Part shown: positions 1 through 12,059 of the stretch, one piece after another
Layout: every line of letters begins with the position of its first letter
How positions within the stretch are numbered: the first letter of the stretch is position 1
Assembly: GCA_030998015.1 (NCBI GenBank)
Contig: JARWMV010000233.1
Span: forward strand, 868,001 to 932,000
Reading direction: 5' to 3'
DNA from: Ceratorhiza oryzae-sativae
Taxonomy: Eukaryota; Basidiomycota; Agaricomycetes; Cantharellales; Ceratobasidiaceae
Length of the DNA stretch: 64,000 nucleotides
Position numbers and translations under genes: made by a program
The notes under the pieces: generated by a model
Seen by the model: only the letters and a program-made list of their open reading frames with translations
What the model was told of the DNA's origin: nothing
The model's database searches: none

Positions 1-1766
1 CTGGAGTTGTCCAAGTTGAGGATGAGCAGGCGTGGATGTGGTACGCTGTCGACCCCCAGGACCACCCCGACGTGGAGTTGACGTTGCACGAGCTCGGTTC
101 GCCCCAGTAGGTGCTTGGGGTTGAGCAGTCGGCTGACCGTCGGGTCCCCAGCCCAAGGCGAGTTCTGGTGCAGTCTCGGACCGCTTGAGTGGTGCAGACG
201 GAGACGCAACGGCCCCGACGACTTGAGCAGAAAAGACGTCTAGCTCAGGATCAATGACCATCGAGAAGATCTGCGTCCGAGCAAGAGCATCAAGAGCTTC
301 AGGCTTTTGCGGGCGCGCGATCATCGCAGGAGCAACAGGTGAGCTAGGAGCAGGAGCAGACGACGAGCGAGCGGGGGTTGACGGTAGGTCAGCGCCTGAC
401 TGGGGCTCATGTATGCGCGCGTTGGGCGTACATGGCGAAGCGGGGGCGGTGGAGGAGACCGGGGTTGTTGGCTCGGCAGGTGTTTCCAGAGAAGCATCAT
501 CGGGCTGAAACGGGGAATCCATCGTCAGCGCCGGTGAAGACAGCAAATTCACGGGTTCTGGCGCCTCAGCCATGGTCGAAGGTTCGGCAATGGGCGTGGA
601 CTCGGAAACATCCAATGATCGTTCCAGACCTGGGGGTGGGGGATGATCCCACCCAGGAGTGGGGGGCAGAGGCTTCTGTGCGAACACCGAGAGCGAAGAT
701 GCACGAGAACGTGATTTGGCGTCTGAACGTGGAATGCGACCGTCCAGGCCCGCAAAGCATACACTCGACTTGCGAGTGCGCAGACCGGGGGGAGGTGGTG
801 CAACCGGTGCGTAGGTAACAAAAGGACTGAGTTCAGATTCGGTGATGGACAGAACATCAGTCTCCCGAGCAAGATCAAGCACGTCGTGGGGCGCGAGAGA
901 AAGGTCGTGGGAGGACAAGGACGCACACGGGCTAGGGTCGGCAAAAGGGTCGCGCCATTCGACTCCAGGAGCCGGTCCCAACGACCGGGCTTCAGAGCGC
1001 TCGTCGATCGCAATATCGTGCTCGAAATGATGTTCAATCTGCACGTCGACGGCAACATGCACACAGAGTGCAGTCGGAGCCGGCACACCATCCTCGCCAT
1101 CGTGACCCGCCTCGCGCTCGACCTCGACCTCGACATGGCATTCTTCGCGCAGGCTGCCGAGCGAGGGGCTGGCCTTGGAGTGCGTACGCGAGTGTGCGCG
1201 CGAATGGGAGCGAGATCGCTCGCGCTCTCTGCTCGCATGGCGCTCCATTCGTTCGCGCTTGGCGTGGACGCGTCGGTAATGGCTGCTCATTTCGAGTGGG
1301 AGAGCCGCGGTTTCGAATGAAGTATGCGAGCTTGAAGCAGAGAGCGGCATCGAGACATGGGGCGAGTCGTTGGGAGCAAAGAGAATAGCAAGAGACTCGC
1401 GCAAGGGGGTATTCATCCCGAGGGGGGTCGTGGGTGCGGTCGTCGCAGGCGTCGGCGCGAGCGAGTTGGAACGAGAGCGAGCGGTGAGGGCGTGGAAGGC
1501 ATCGAGGCGAGCACAGGCTTCGGAGCAGTAGAGCTGCTCGTCGGTGTCGGCCTCGCGTGTGGTTTGGCCGCAGAGACAGGTGTCGGGAAGCGGAGAGGGA
1601 GGAGGGGGGACATGGATATGCGTGGTGGTCGTCGGCTCGAGCACAAAGTCTGCGAGCGTGTCGAGATCCGAGTCGTATTCCGGGGCGGAGTCGAAGAGTG
1701 CTGCTCAACACAATGGTCAGCGTCCAAGCAACGCGCGACGTCCACGGCTGACTCACAGGTGGCCAT
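1..1766 (-). CDS. Ser/Pro-rich protein with Ecl1-like Cys motif (3' end cut by window)
   Basis: Coding 1757-1766 (ATG GCC ACC T) joined to 1700-1, with a 56-bp GT-AG intron 1701-1756. The frame then stays open for about 566 codons to the window edge, so the C terminus is missing. Residues about 50-75 hold a Cys cluster, DTCLCGQ followed by LYCSEAC, i.e. CxCG-x(n)-C-x3-C, then a helix-like ARLDAFHAL. This resembles the short zinc-binding motif of fungal Ecl1/2/3 lifespan factors; the link is by motif only. The rest is low complexity: an Arg/Ser-rich stretch (RERERSRSHSRAHSR), acidic patches, and proline-rich segments such as PPPPGLE, suggesting a disordered regulatory protein. A TATATAGA element lies about 105 bp upstream of the ATG. 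The gene model is firm; the function is not. Confidence 0.7.
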
Positions 1767-1872
1767 CACAGAGGGGGGGTGAGCTGTCTGATGTTCCACC
1801 GCATATCATATATCAGGCTTTTTTGAACACCCTGAGCGACCCACCAAAGCGGTAATGTTCTGAACAAACTAG

Positions 1873-1880
1873 TCTATATA
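1873..1880 (-). promoter_or_regulatory. TATA-like box upstream of the Ecl1-like gene
   Basis: TATATAGA on the minus strand, about 105-115 bp upstream of the start codon at 1766. The distance suits a fungal core promoter, but no other element was confirmed. Confidence 0.35.
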
Positions 1881-4800
1881 CGGCAGCCATTCACACCTTT
1901 CCTCATCAACCACCGCGCCTGCTCATCGAACCCAGAACTCCTGAGCCCTGGTCACACGACTTCGTCACAGCGTTCACCGTCCTCGACGCCGTCGCTGCAG
2001 CGCTCAAGAGCGACGAGCGCGCTTTGTTTGTATACACAGAACCCCGTGCAATTAATATTAATTTATCCGCCATAACAACTGCCAACTGCCATACTGAAAC
2101 CCAGCCAGAACCACACCCAAACATGACGAACCAGCCGCCAGCGCCCGAAACCCGCAACGGGCCGCCGGGCGTGAAACGCGGTTCGGCGACCTAGCTGCGT
2201 CTCCCTCCCCCCCTCCCCCGGTCCACGCGCCGGTCCGCTCGGACAACGGCAAATGACATCACATGAACAGGGCCGCGTCGCTACAAACAGGGTTTCGCCC
2301 AACGAGCGCATAGATAGACCCAGAGAGCGTTCCCGACAGCGAACACGAGTTTCCCCGACCCTCACGTGTTGTGAATATAACATCCTCACAGTATCTGGAT
2401 CGCTCCACACACGCATGCCTCTCAGGAACCGAGTCCAACCCTCCGAGGCTGTCGGGCACAGTACACGCCCAGCGAAATGAACGATTGTGAAAGACGCTCA
2501 CCCTCCCGCCACCCGACAGCTCTAGCCCCATCCCTGAACGGCACCTGATTCGCGATAAACCCATCGACTCTCGCAAGCGAGACACACACCCCAAGCCAGC
2601 ACGACGATAGCTCAGTTCTGATCGCATCGATAGAGCGGGGTGGTGGGGCGCACAAGCAAACGGGGAAAGCGGAGGAGAGGAACCAGGAGACACTCAAACC
2701 CCGCCCGAACAAAACGAACAGTTCGCCCGGAAAGACGATCCCTGTGTGATAATAGCCCGGAGTTCGTAGGCTTATTCGATTACAGGTCAGAGCAGGCAGG
2801 AGCCTCAGACATAGGAACAACCACTACCAAGATGTCATACCCAGAACTCCGAAGAAGTTCAAGCCCAGCCAAAAAAAACCTAGTAGTGAGCTGAGTGTCA
2901 AGATGCGTCGTAGCTGCACAGGACATTGTTCACACAGAGATCAAATCAAGAGGACACAGCCTGAGTCATCAAGTCTCACGCCCCGCAACCGTTCTCGAAT
3001 AAGAAGGTAAGCGGGGGTTGTTTACCATACAAGAAGGTCACTCGAAATACGGCTGCGGGGACTGCCCAAGCGAGTGTCCAATTCACACTGCCCCAACCCC
3101 TCTACTGTATAGCTAAACAAATGCTAGCCATTCTCGAATAGGCACCTTTGCTCAACCCGGCATCTCGCGAAAAAGTTTTTGCCCATACAATCATCATCCA
3201 GAGCGATCATAGATCAACTTACGCATAGCCCCAACAATCACGATCCTCCCCAGCCAACTCAAGAAGCTAGTCGATAGTTCCGCTCTGGTACCGCACTTTA
3301 CGGCGCTCCAATTCACCCGATGGCAGGCTTTACGCCCGATACATATTAGTTGCTACAGAAAAAACATTGTCCTCGGCAACCATCCTCGGACTGGTGTGAA
3401 AATATTTAACCTCCACATCCAGTAACCTCTTTTGTACCAGCCCAATGAGAGGCTGAAAGCAAGTTTCGAGCTGCGCAGATTTCGCCGCTTGGAGTCTATG
3501 TCTGTTCAAACACACTTCACAACTTGCTTCGTTTCGGCAGTGCGCGACGTAATCGGGTGTAATCCTCGCAGCACCCATATAACTTCGGATGATCGTATAT
3601 CATACGGGTTCTCATTCTCATATGGCTAACTGCAAACGCCGATGTCCGATCCCGACGATCTCCGCTTTTCACGCATCATCCAACGCTTTATTTTTATTAC
3701 GACATTTCATCGACTTCTGCGTCGGTCTAGGCGGACACCAGTGGCACATGACCGTGAAAAGAATTTGGGTTTTAAACGTCCGTTTGTAATTTTTAAGGGG
3801 TTGCGCCCTCTGTGACGGGTGTGAAGATGTGACTAGTGCCGGCGGGCAGGGTGTGACAACCGATGTTCACTTGGGGAGGCAATCTAAAGGATTCTCGAAA
3901 ATTGGTGGCGTGCTACCGCAACAATATGCGCCGCCTCGTGCCGGTTAGTATGCCTCGTGTTGGCCCGGGTATATATCAGGAGGGAAGAGGAAAAAGCTTG
4001 CCATTCTAGACGCATTATACGAGCGCTCCAGTAGGGCAATCTTGCTCCCAAGCACATTGTCGCACAATTCTGTTTCCTGAACACCCATCTGTACCTGCAT
4101 TCCGACCTTTTTGTTTGATTCCCGACACGGTACTAGTCCACACAAAGTGCGGACCTGAACAGCTGACTGTAAAATGAGATATTTGCGATTATTGCCCTAG
4201 CTTTATCGATTGCGCTAGACGCTGTGGAAACTGCCATTTAGGCTCCATTTTTGGCGGTCGAAGAGACCTCGTTGGATCCGCGTGTGTGTGTGCCAATCGC
4301 CTCGAGCTAGCTGACCGCTTGGCTGGCAACGAATAGGGTTTTCCGGACTTTGCTCGATGCATCGCACGATTAAATTGCTACTTTCAACATAGTGTGACGC
4401 GTCCTGTCAGCGGCGCTGGGTGTTGTGATGGCGTGCCTGCACGTGTAGTTGTGTCAGGCTCGAGCTCCGATGACGGTTGAAGGCGCACCGGCGGTCTTGT
4501 GACGCTCGGAGTCATCTAGAACAAAAGCCAGAATATAAATGGATGTAGCATTCGCTCATGGCTTGGAACTCTTTGACAGGTGACTGAACCTAAGATCTTT
4601 CGTCGTCGGATCACTGTAAATACGGTATAATCAAGCGGGCAGCGTCATTCCGTGCTCTTCGTTCGCCCAGTCGCGTCGGCGTTCTCAACACAGGCCGACC
4701 CGTCCGAATTGCGCTCGCTCACGCTAGTCGGTGTGTTCGACGGGTAAATTGGCGAAATCAGTTTCAGACCAAGGAAATCAATCAAATTACGCATTTTATT

Positions 4801-6332
4801 CCCCTTGTTGCTCACGGAATTTGTTTGACGTGACCCCCCCTGTAGGCTCCGTATCTGGACTTTCGGGCCGTAGTTGTCAACATCTACAAGGCCGACACCA
4901 CCCCTCAGTGAGATGAAAGCGCAGCTACAAGGAATTCCGTCTACGAGCGCCCCCAAATTTGCGGCTCAAGTGCAAGCCAATTCTTCCCGCGCTGTCTACT
5001 GCCGCATATATCTGAACCCCTCGGAGGAATCTAGTGGCGCACATCCCTCCCCCGCGGTCGGCAAACACGTTGCAATTGAGGGACGAGTTTGGCCGACGTG
5101 CCCCACAGATCCCGAGCCCTCCCCCCTGGCTATCCGGCCTTTGAGCTCGGGTCTCGGTGCTCCACAGAGTCCGTATCAGAATTCTTATCTTGGCTGCTGA
5201 TCAAGCCCATCCTGTCAAGTCTCTATAAGCCATTACGTTTCAGACAAACTCTCACGAGTGCAAGACAAATTGTGTGCCGGTTCATAATTAAATATCAACA
5301 TCGGGATGCGTACCCCTACAAGGGTAGCATGCCTTTCAGCCTACGATCGAGCAGTACATCGTCCACGGCCTCGAGGGTACCGGGGAAGGAGGAAGCCTGA
5401 TTGCATACTGATCGCTTGATTGGGATGTACGAACGAACTAGAGCATCACTGATCTTCAAGGTCACATAACATTCAACGCCCGTCATGCGGGCATTTATCT
5501 TTATGTATTAACGATAGAGCTTGACGGACCCTCATCAGATAGCGGTGGCCGCAAAATATTAGGGTCGCGATAAATTTTCCGCAGAAAATTAGTGACGTGT
5601 ATTTGAATGGATAGAGATAACCTGCACTGTGGGTAGAACGATGACGAGGGGCTCGAGTGCTCTATGAGCACAGCACGGTTCGGGGGTGTTCGTTCAGGCA
5701 AGTCTGGGCGGTTCATTTTTCATCCGGCTCGAGCATAAGTCTCCACACTTCGAGCGAAAGGGACTTGGAGACCCGGTCGGTTCTATAGACGCTCGTTGTA
5801 GGAGTCCTTTCACCGCCGAAGGTAACCTTCCGCAGCTTCGAGGCCGGAAGTAAGCGTTCCAGGCTGCTTTGTGCTGGATCGTGTTTGAATTGTGCCTGCT
5901 GTGTAGGTCTGGTTTTGATGCTACATATTTAGTCCATTCTTGGCTGCAGTCGTTGCGCATATAATTCAGTGGGCACGCAGTGGCTTGGCGTCTGAAATGA
6001 AAGGAACTGGAAAGCACCGGATGTAGGGTGTCACGCGTATTGATAGGACCCTGAATTGATCCCGCGTGGGTTAGACTTTGATTCCGCTAATCTGGGAACA
6101 CTCAAAGCAGTGACGCGCAGTGACCTTCATCCCAGCGGTAGAACGACTATGAACGCGTCTAGATTCAAACAACCCCAAGTCATAAACTGGAACTTTAAAG
6201 GCCATCTGAGCCCCGCACGTGCAGGCGTTAAACTCGCCCTTTGGTTTTTGAGTTCAGCCTAATGCGAGCCTGGCCACCAGCGCACTCCGCCTTTCCTCGT
6301 TCAATCAGAGAGCGGGTGGCTCGACACGGCGT

Positions 6333-6353
6333 ACCTCGTGTAAAACACGAGGT
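6333..6353. repeat. Perfect 9-bp inverted repeat with 3-base loop
   Basis: acctcgtgt, aaa, acacgaggt: a perfect short hairpin inside the gene-poor spacer. No gene lies next to it, so its role, if any, is unknown. Confidence 0.5.
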
Positions 6354-7247
6354 TGTCTTCGTCCCCGAGCAGGTCCAGTTAAAGCTAGCTCGACTGATCG
6401 GAACTTTTCCCCCATAAGGGTGGCGGTAATTCCTCGAGATGATTTTTCTTCTTTGCTCCAGCTTGGTTCCAGACACTCGACCTGGCTTCGCGGAGGAGCT
6501 CTGCCCGAAGGCCGCTACCCCGCAATGAGCTACGATCGCTAGGATGAGATGGGCGCTGTATGGATTATCAGTGCTTGTTTTGGAGGTTTGAGGATTCCTC
6601 GGAGTTCTCATAATTTCTGGAGCTACTAGCTTGCTTTTCAACTTCCAAGAGGAAGCCAATAAGACTACAATAGACTAGCTCGTCCAGCAGCCGAGGATTA
6701 GGCAGCATGATTTACCTTTGGTGTTACAAGCTATAGAGTTTCAACGCGATGGGCTGCCAAAATTAGCGTTCACATAGTACATTTAATTGACGAACAAACA
6801 TATAACGCGTCCTATACGTATTGAGCGACTCCGTGTTCGTTCGCGCATTTGGTAGTTTGGAAGTGTTATTCAAGCTGCACCCAACTCTGAGCGTACTTGA
6901 TCAATAAGGCACGGCGTGACGCTTGTCACCTCAGCGCACGAATGTCTTCACATGTTTTCTCAGGCACGAAGTCCGTCAATTTCTATAATAAACCTGACGG
7001 TCCTAACCAGCAAGCGCGGCCACATGAAGCTCCTGCACTGTACCCTATCTTCTTTATTGGAGGTAGTTACGCTATATCTGCAATTCATACAACTTTCTTG
7101 CTATGTAGTTCGACGTAGCCAAGGGACTAAGGTTATGTGAGCCGGCTATAACTGGAGTTAAGATTGAAGCGTGGCAGCAATGTATTGTTATCTTCGTCCG
7201 ACCAAGGGTATACGCAAATACATGATCTCGTGATTCATGCTCGTGTT

Positions 7248-8074
7248 CTAGAAATCCATCCCACCCATATCGTCGAAGCCTCCTCCATATCCATCCCCGT
7301 CAAACATTTCACCAAGCAGCATACCTCCAGCAAGACCGCCCATGAGTGGAAGTGCCATACCACCTCCACCTCGTCGACGTCCACCGTAAGCCATTCCAGG
7401 GGGAGGGTATCGGCCATGGCCATATGCGGCTTGTGGACCGTACAATGGACCTTGCCCGTACCTAGCTTGTTGTTGCATTTGTTGCTGTTGTTGTCGAAGT
7501 AGCTCGTCGCGGCGCATAACGTAGCGTTGAATTCTTTCCTAAAGTGAGAGGTCCACATATGATTCAGCATCGACCCGGTAACAAGTAGGCGCGGAGTGAC
7601 TTACCCGTTCTATCGCCTCGCGCCTCTTCCGTTCTTCCTCCCTCTTCGCAGCATGCTCAGCGGACTTATCCTTTAATTTCTGGAAGAGTCCCTTCTTCTC
7701 TGGCTGAGTTTCTTGTGTAGTCGAAGGGCCGGCAGTAGCGTTACTCGGTGTCCCAGACGGAGGTGGGCCAGCCGGCGCCTTGAAGAGCTCCGGATGCTCG
7801 TGCTGAAACTGTTCGTCCTCAAAGGGGTGTACCCAAATGGAGCGAGGTGGGTCACTTTGTGTGTCGACCTGTTGGGATGAGAACAAATCCGATTTAATCA
7901 ATCAGCAAGATCAGTGACTCGTGTTATTGGGGAATACAGACATAGAAGTGGTGCTTGTTTCTATCGTCACAAGGCTCGTGTCAGTGTATTGTCATATTAC
8001 GAAGGGAATAGTACGTACTTGTGATCGTAATCCCTCACCCAGCCCTTCGGCAAAGGCCGAGCCTCATCCTCCAT
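7248..8074 (-). CDS. WW domain protein with Gly/Gln-rich tail
   Basis: Exons 8074-8019, 7960-7942, 7868-7605 and 7538-7248 give 209 residues. The WW domain lies at residues 7-42: LPKGW (first Trp at 12), HHFYVD, and IWVHP (second Trp at 37, final Pro at 40). WW domains bind proline-rich ligands. A Lys/Arg/Glu-rich coiled stretch follows (KREEERKRREAIER), then a Gln-rich run and a Gly-rich C terminus ending GGMDF. The start is doubtful. An upstream ATG at 8139 opens a natural-looking leader (MNPPTNSEPPPAYDFTED) that is out of frame with the WW exon because of a 20-bp imperfect duplication at 8064-8097. The in-frame ATG at 8074 lies inside that duplication. The second intron has a weak GTCTGT donor. 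Specific partner unknown. Confidence 0.75.
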
Positions 8075-8097
8075 GAATGTCGGTCATCCTCCGTGAA
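8064..8097. repeat. 20-bp-period imperfect tandem duplication at the WW gene start
   Basis: tcatcctccatgaa (8064-8077) and tcatcctccgtgaa (8084-8097) are 13/14 identical and spaced by 20 bp. Twenty is not a multiple of three, so the duplication throws the upstream ATG (8139) out of frame with the WW domain. Confidence 0.75.
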
Positions 8098-8139
8098 ATC
8101 ATAGGCTGGGGGTGGCTCTGAGTTTGTTGGTGGGTTCAT

Positions 8140-10341
8140 ATCAACCTAAGTATATCCAAAATGCGAATCAAAATTGTCTGCAAGAGCGAGAGTATTGTCG
8201 TGACAAAGCCCTGGTCCAACGCCCAGCCATACTTATATCAAACAGAGCTCCACGATCCTGTGCTGAATTACGCAGAGTGCGTCATCGCGGTCATTTGGCA
8301 CGTGATCTATTCTAAGGCCAAGACGAACTTATGGGGTATTTTGAACCCGCATTCAAGAGGTTGTACGGATATGTAACGGATGTTACTGTCTCTGTAAACC
8401 GTCTGAAGATCGAATTGTATTTAACAGGTCTGTATATAAGTATTGGCTGACGTGTTCTGGTTCCCCTTAAAGAACTGCATGCAGGTTTCGCAGCTGATTG
8501 TTCTCAAATAAAAGACGGAGGAGGTGCCTGGGGCACAGAAATGATGCACATGATATTTGTTGTTTGTTTGGCATTATAAGTGACAAATTTCGGTGCATGA
8601 TTCCCCAATGCTAGTCATCCAAGTCTGTTTGGCGCATACGTCTATAGGCGTTGGAAGTGGGGATGTTTGAACTTAGAGAGCATTTATAATCGTTATTGGG
8701 AATCAGGCTGATTCAAAACGAGGGTTTCGCTATATTTGCGGGATTGGATTTAGGCTAGTGGTCCTTATACCCATGCTTAAATCGTAATATACGAGTGTTT
8801 GTGTGAACTCACGGCATTTAAATCTCCACTCACACTCCGACAAGTTGGCGCAAATTATGGTTTGTGGGTATTTAGAGTTTCCTTCTAGCGTGACCATCAA
8901 CTCAGTTTCGTTAGCTCACCCAATACGCCACCTCGCTGCTGGGGGTGGCTCTAACTTGCTAGGATCGAATCATAGTCCTGCTGTACGTTAACGCACCTTG
9001 GTTGCATCTGGGTTGATTAAACTTGATTTGGGCGACTAGTAATCCCACGCTGTGGGGGGTGTAGGCTTCACGATGATCGATCGGCAGGGTTATGGCGCAC
9101 GCACAGTGACTTGCATCTCAGGCGTAGGCCAGGAGGCTAGATTCCCACCCTAGTCGCCGTTCGTGCACGCCGAGTCCATTCGTTCTTGCCTATCATTACG
9201 GAAACCCGCGGGATGTTCACTAAATTATGACATAGGGGTCATGATGCCCGATGTACTAGTAATGTTGGGCTAGAAATTTCTTTACAAGGTCAACTCGAAG
9301 CAACCGGTATTGCAAATGTTAGCGACCGTCATGCTGTTGAATAACACAACCAAGTTCACACACATTCGGCCCTGCGGGCCGTTCTTGGAAGTGTTTCTGG
9401 TTATCCCAGATTTGCTCATTAGCTATGGGAGATACTTATTGCAATGAATTGAATTTTCGCCTGCCGGACCAAATGCCTGCCTCCCGAGAAAGAACGAGGT
9501 ATCGTAGGTATCTGAAAGTTAGTTTGACAGCCACGAGAACTGTTTTATTGTTATTCGATTGAATATGGAATGGGCGAACATGTGATTGCCAGTGCTGAAG
9601 CAAACTATAGCATCACCAGGTCCAGGGGTATGTTTGAAGGCAATATAACAATGAAGTCAGGAACCGGGTTGAATTAGGAGCAACATAATGTCACAAAGAG
9701 ATTATCATTCGTACTCGTTTGTATTTAAGGGTGGGCTTAATTCAGGCAAAAGAGCGCAACAGAGATATGCAAGAAGTCCGTTGGATTAGCCAGTACCTGC
9801 TAATCACCTCACGAGTCAAAGAGAAAGCCAATGACATAGTCGCGAAGCTGATAGTGAATGTCGAGCACTAGCCATGCATTCAATGCACATGAAGGTTAGC
9901 TCCCACTTCGGCGCCAGTAACGTTTTATCCCGCGGGTTACCGGGAGGAATTATCGGCCATTGTAGAAAGATAAGTCAATTAATTCGTTCGAGGAGACGAA
10001 TAACAGCCCATCCGAAGCAGGAGGCCACATAGAGATATCGCGGGTGATCGGCGGGCTCTTCAGGGGTCATGGAGTAATCATATATGCCAGATCCAGAATA
10101 TCACTCGGATAATTGAGGGTTGCGAACCTTTGTGCTGAAGAGCTTTGTCCGAGAAATCTCCACAAACGGAAACACGCACAACTCCAGATCTGGTCAGTGG
10201 ATGTCGGGAGAGCAAGGAGCAATGTCACGTGATGGCGCTTGACGGGCCGAGGGTCGGAGACAACCGGGCAAAGCATTTTGTAAAATAGTTGTTCGCACGT
10301 CTGGTCTCTCAGATTTGCCCACCACCACTCACCCCCGAGCC
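8140..10341. other. Spacer of about 2.2 kb, nothing recognised
   Basis: AT-rich stretch between the divergent WW gene and phosphate carrier gene. Only short open frames are present, with no family resemblance and no paired splice sites. It presumably carries both promoters. No tRNA fold or repeat array was seen by eye. Confidence 0.55.
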
Positions 10342-11755
10342 ATGTCCTTCTACCGCTCTCCTCTACTGGCGACTGCCTTCCCCATCGCCTCTGTCTCTGA
10401 CAAGCTCGACTCAGCCAAGGCTCAGGTCAAGTCGGCGGTTGCGGATATAAAAGATGCATCCAAGGTGCGTTGTTGTCCAGCAGTTCGCTGCATAAAGTCG
10501 TTTCGTTTCTGCCGAGTATTCCGTGCGCGGTGGTTCCTCCTATCCACGCGCTAAATCACGTCAGGGATCTCCTGTCGTATATTGGTGCCAAAGAATTTGT
10601 AGATCAATGCGATTCGCAGCTATATCTTGAATCTAACATCGAAAACGTTCGAATCCGCGTTGCTGACGTGCACTTTAGCCTCCTCCAACGGGCGCTGATC
10701 TATATGCCCGCTTTGCGTTTGCTGGAGCAGTCTGCTGTGCAGTTACTCACGGTGCACTGACTCCAGTCGACGTGGTAAAGACGCGCATTCAGCTTGAGCC
10801 TGAAGTTTACAACAAGGTATGCCGTTTTTAAACCCTGTACCATATTTACTGACTGGTTGTAGGGCATGGTGACTGGCTTCCGTCAAGTTATTACGAATGA
10901 GGGTGCCGGTGCACTGTTGACTGGTCTGGGACCCACCGTCCTCGGATACGCTCTCCAAGGAGCATTCAAATTTGGTGGATATGAGTTCTGGAAGAAATTC
11001 TTCATCGACCAGGTTGGCATTGATGCCGCCCGCGAGAACCGACAGGCCATCTACCTCGCCTCATCCGGTATTGCCGAATTTTTCGCGGACATCGTTCTGT
11101 GCCCGCTAGAGGCGACTCGTATTCGTCTCGTCTCGCAACCTACTTTTGCCAATGGCCTTTTGGGTGGTTTCGCCCGTATTGCCAAGGAAGAGGGCGTCAA
11201 GGGCTTCTACTCTGGGTTCGGACCGATCTTGTTCAAGCAAGTTCCGTACACCATGGCCAAGTTCGGTGTCTTCGAGGTTGTGTTCGAGAAGGCAATTCAA
11301 GCCACTGGGAAGCCCAAGTCGGAGCTCTCAGCTGGCACGCTCTCGGCGCTTAATCTGGGCTCTGGTGGGTTATTCAGCGATCGAATATTTCGAGATAAAT
11401 ACTTATCTTTGTCTCAACTTTAGGTCTCATGGCTGGCTTTGCTGCTGCTGTCATCTCCCAGCCGGCTGATACACTGCTCTCAAAGATCAACAAGACAAAG
11501 GGCCTGCCCGGCGAGTCGATTGGTAGCCGACTGTTCAAGCTGGCTCGTGATCTTGGTCCTGTTGGTCTCTTCACTGGCATGGGCGCCCGGTAAGCGCTAC
11601 TGTTTTGGGGCTTGAATTAATTTGACGTGATATCCGCGCATAGTCTCGTCATGATTGGTACCCTTACTGCTGGCCAGTTCGCCATCTATGCCGATATCAA
11701 GAAAGCGCTTGGTGCTACAAACGGCGTCGAGATTGCCAAGATCCAAACCTCATAG
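10342..11755 (+). CDS. MIR1: Mitochondrial phosphate carrier
   Basis: Exons 10342-10464, 10679-10816, 10863-11364, 11424-11589 and 11644-11755 encode 346 residues. This inner-membrane carrier brings inorganic phosphate into the mitochondrial matrix with protons for ATP synthesis. Three carrier-family repeats are visible: [19 protein letters not shown] (from residue 69), CPLEATRIR, and [11 protein letters not shown]. Each has the Px[DE]xx[KR]-type core. Repeat 1 closely resembles yeast Mir1. The N-terminal extension (residues 1-41) is rich in Ala, Lys and Ser. The first intron (212 bp) is long for this window; the others are 45-60 bp. Start chosen at the ATG in CCATGTCC. Length is close to the family norm (about 310-340). 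Confidence 0.92.
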
Positions 11756-12059
11756 ACCTTGCATTAATGATTAGTAGACTTTGGAGCAGAGTAGTTATTA
11801 CCGTGCTTGAAAATAGACATTTGACTTTGCGATAATAACGGAAGCTGTCTTCATCTTTGTGTTCCATGCTGACCCATTCCTATGAGGCGCCCGGCGTTGG
11901 TGAACCGATTTGCGTGACAGCTGCCCTTTCGTAGTCTCTTAACCACCACAACCCTAGACTCCAAATGCCTTTCAATGCAACCGTTAGCAATAGCCATTTT
12001 TCTTGCCATTTTTCTTCTTCTTACCCAGCGTTCTGATCTAGAGTCCGGACGAAGTGGCT

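Larger units (their letters stand above)
1767..7247. other. Gene-poor spacer, no supported gene
   Basis: Between the head of the Ecl1-like gene and the tail of the WW gene. All open frames here are short, lack consistent splice structure and match nothing I recognise. A plus-strand frame from about 1855 to 2193 is free of stops but has no early ATG. A TATA-like tataaatgg lies near 4534. One perfect hairpin lies at 6333-6353. I saw no transposase, reverse transcriptase, long terminal repeat or tRNA, but old diverged elements would be missed by eye. Confidence 0.6.

Noticed and set aside
3..110. Plus-strand frame ending in a stop at 108-110, readable as the C terminus of a gene
   Set aside because: The minus-strand frame is open over the whole stretch and continues a 566-codon gene; the plus reading is its shadow.
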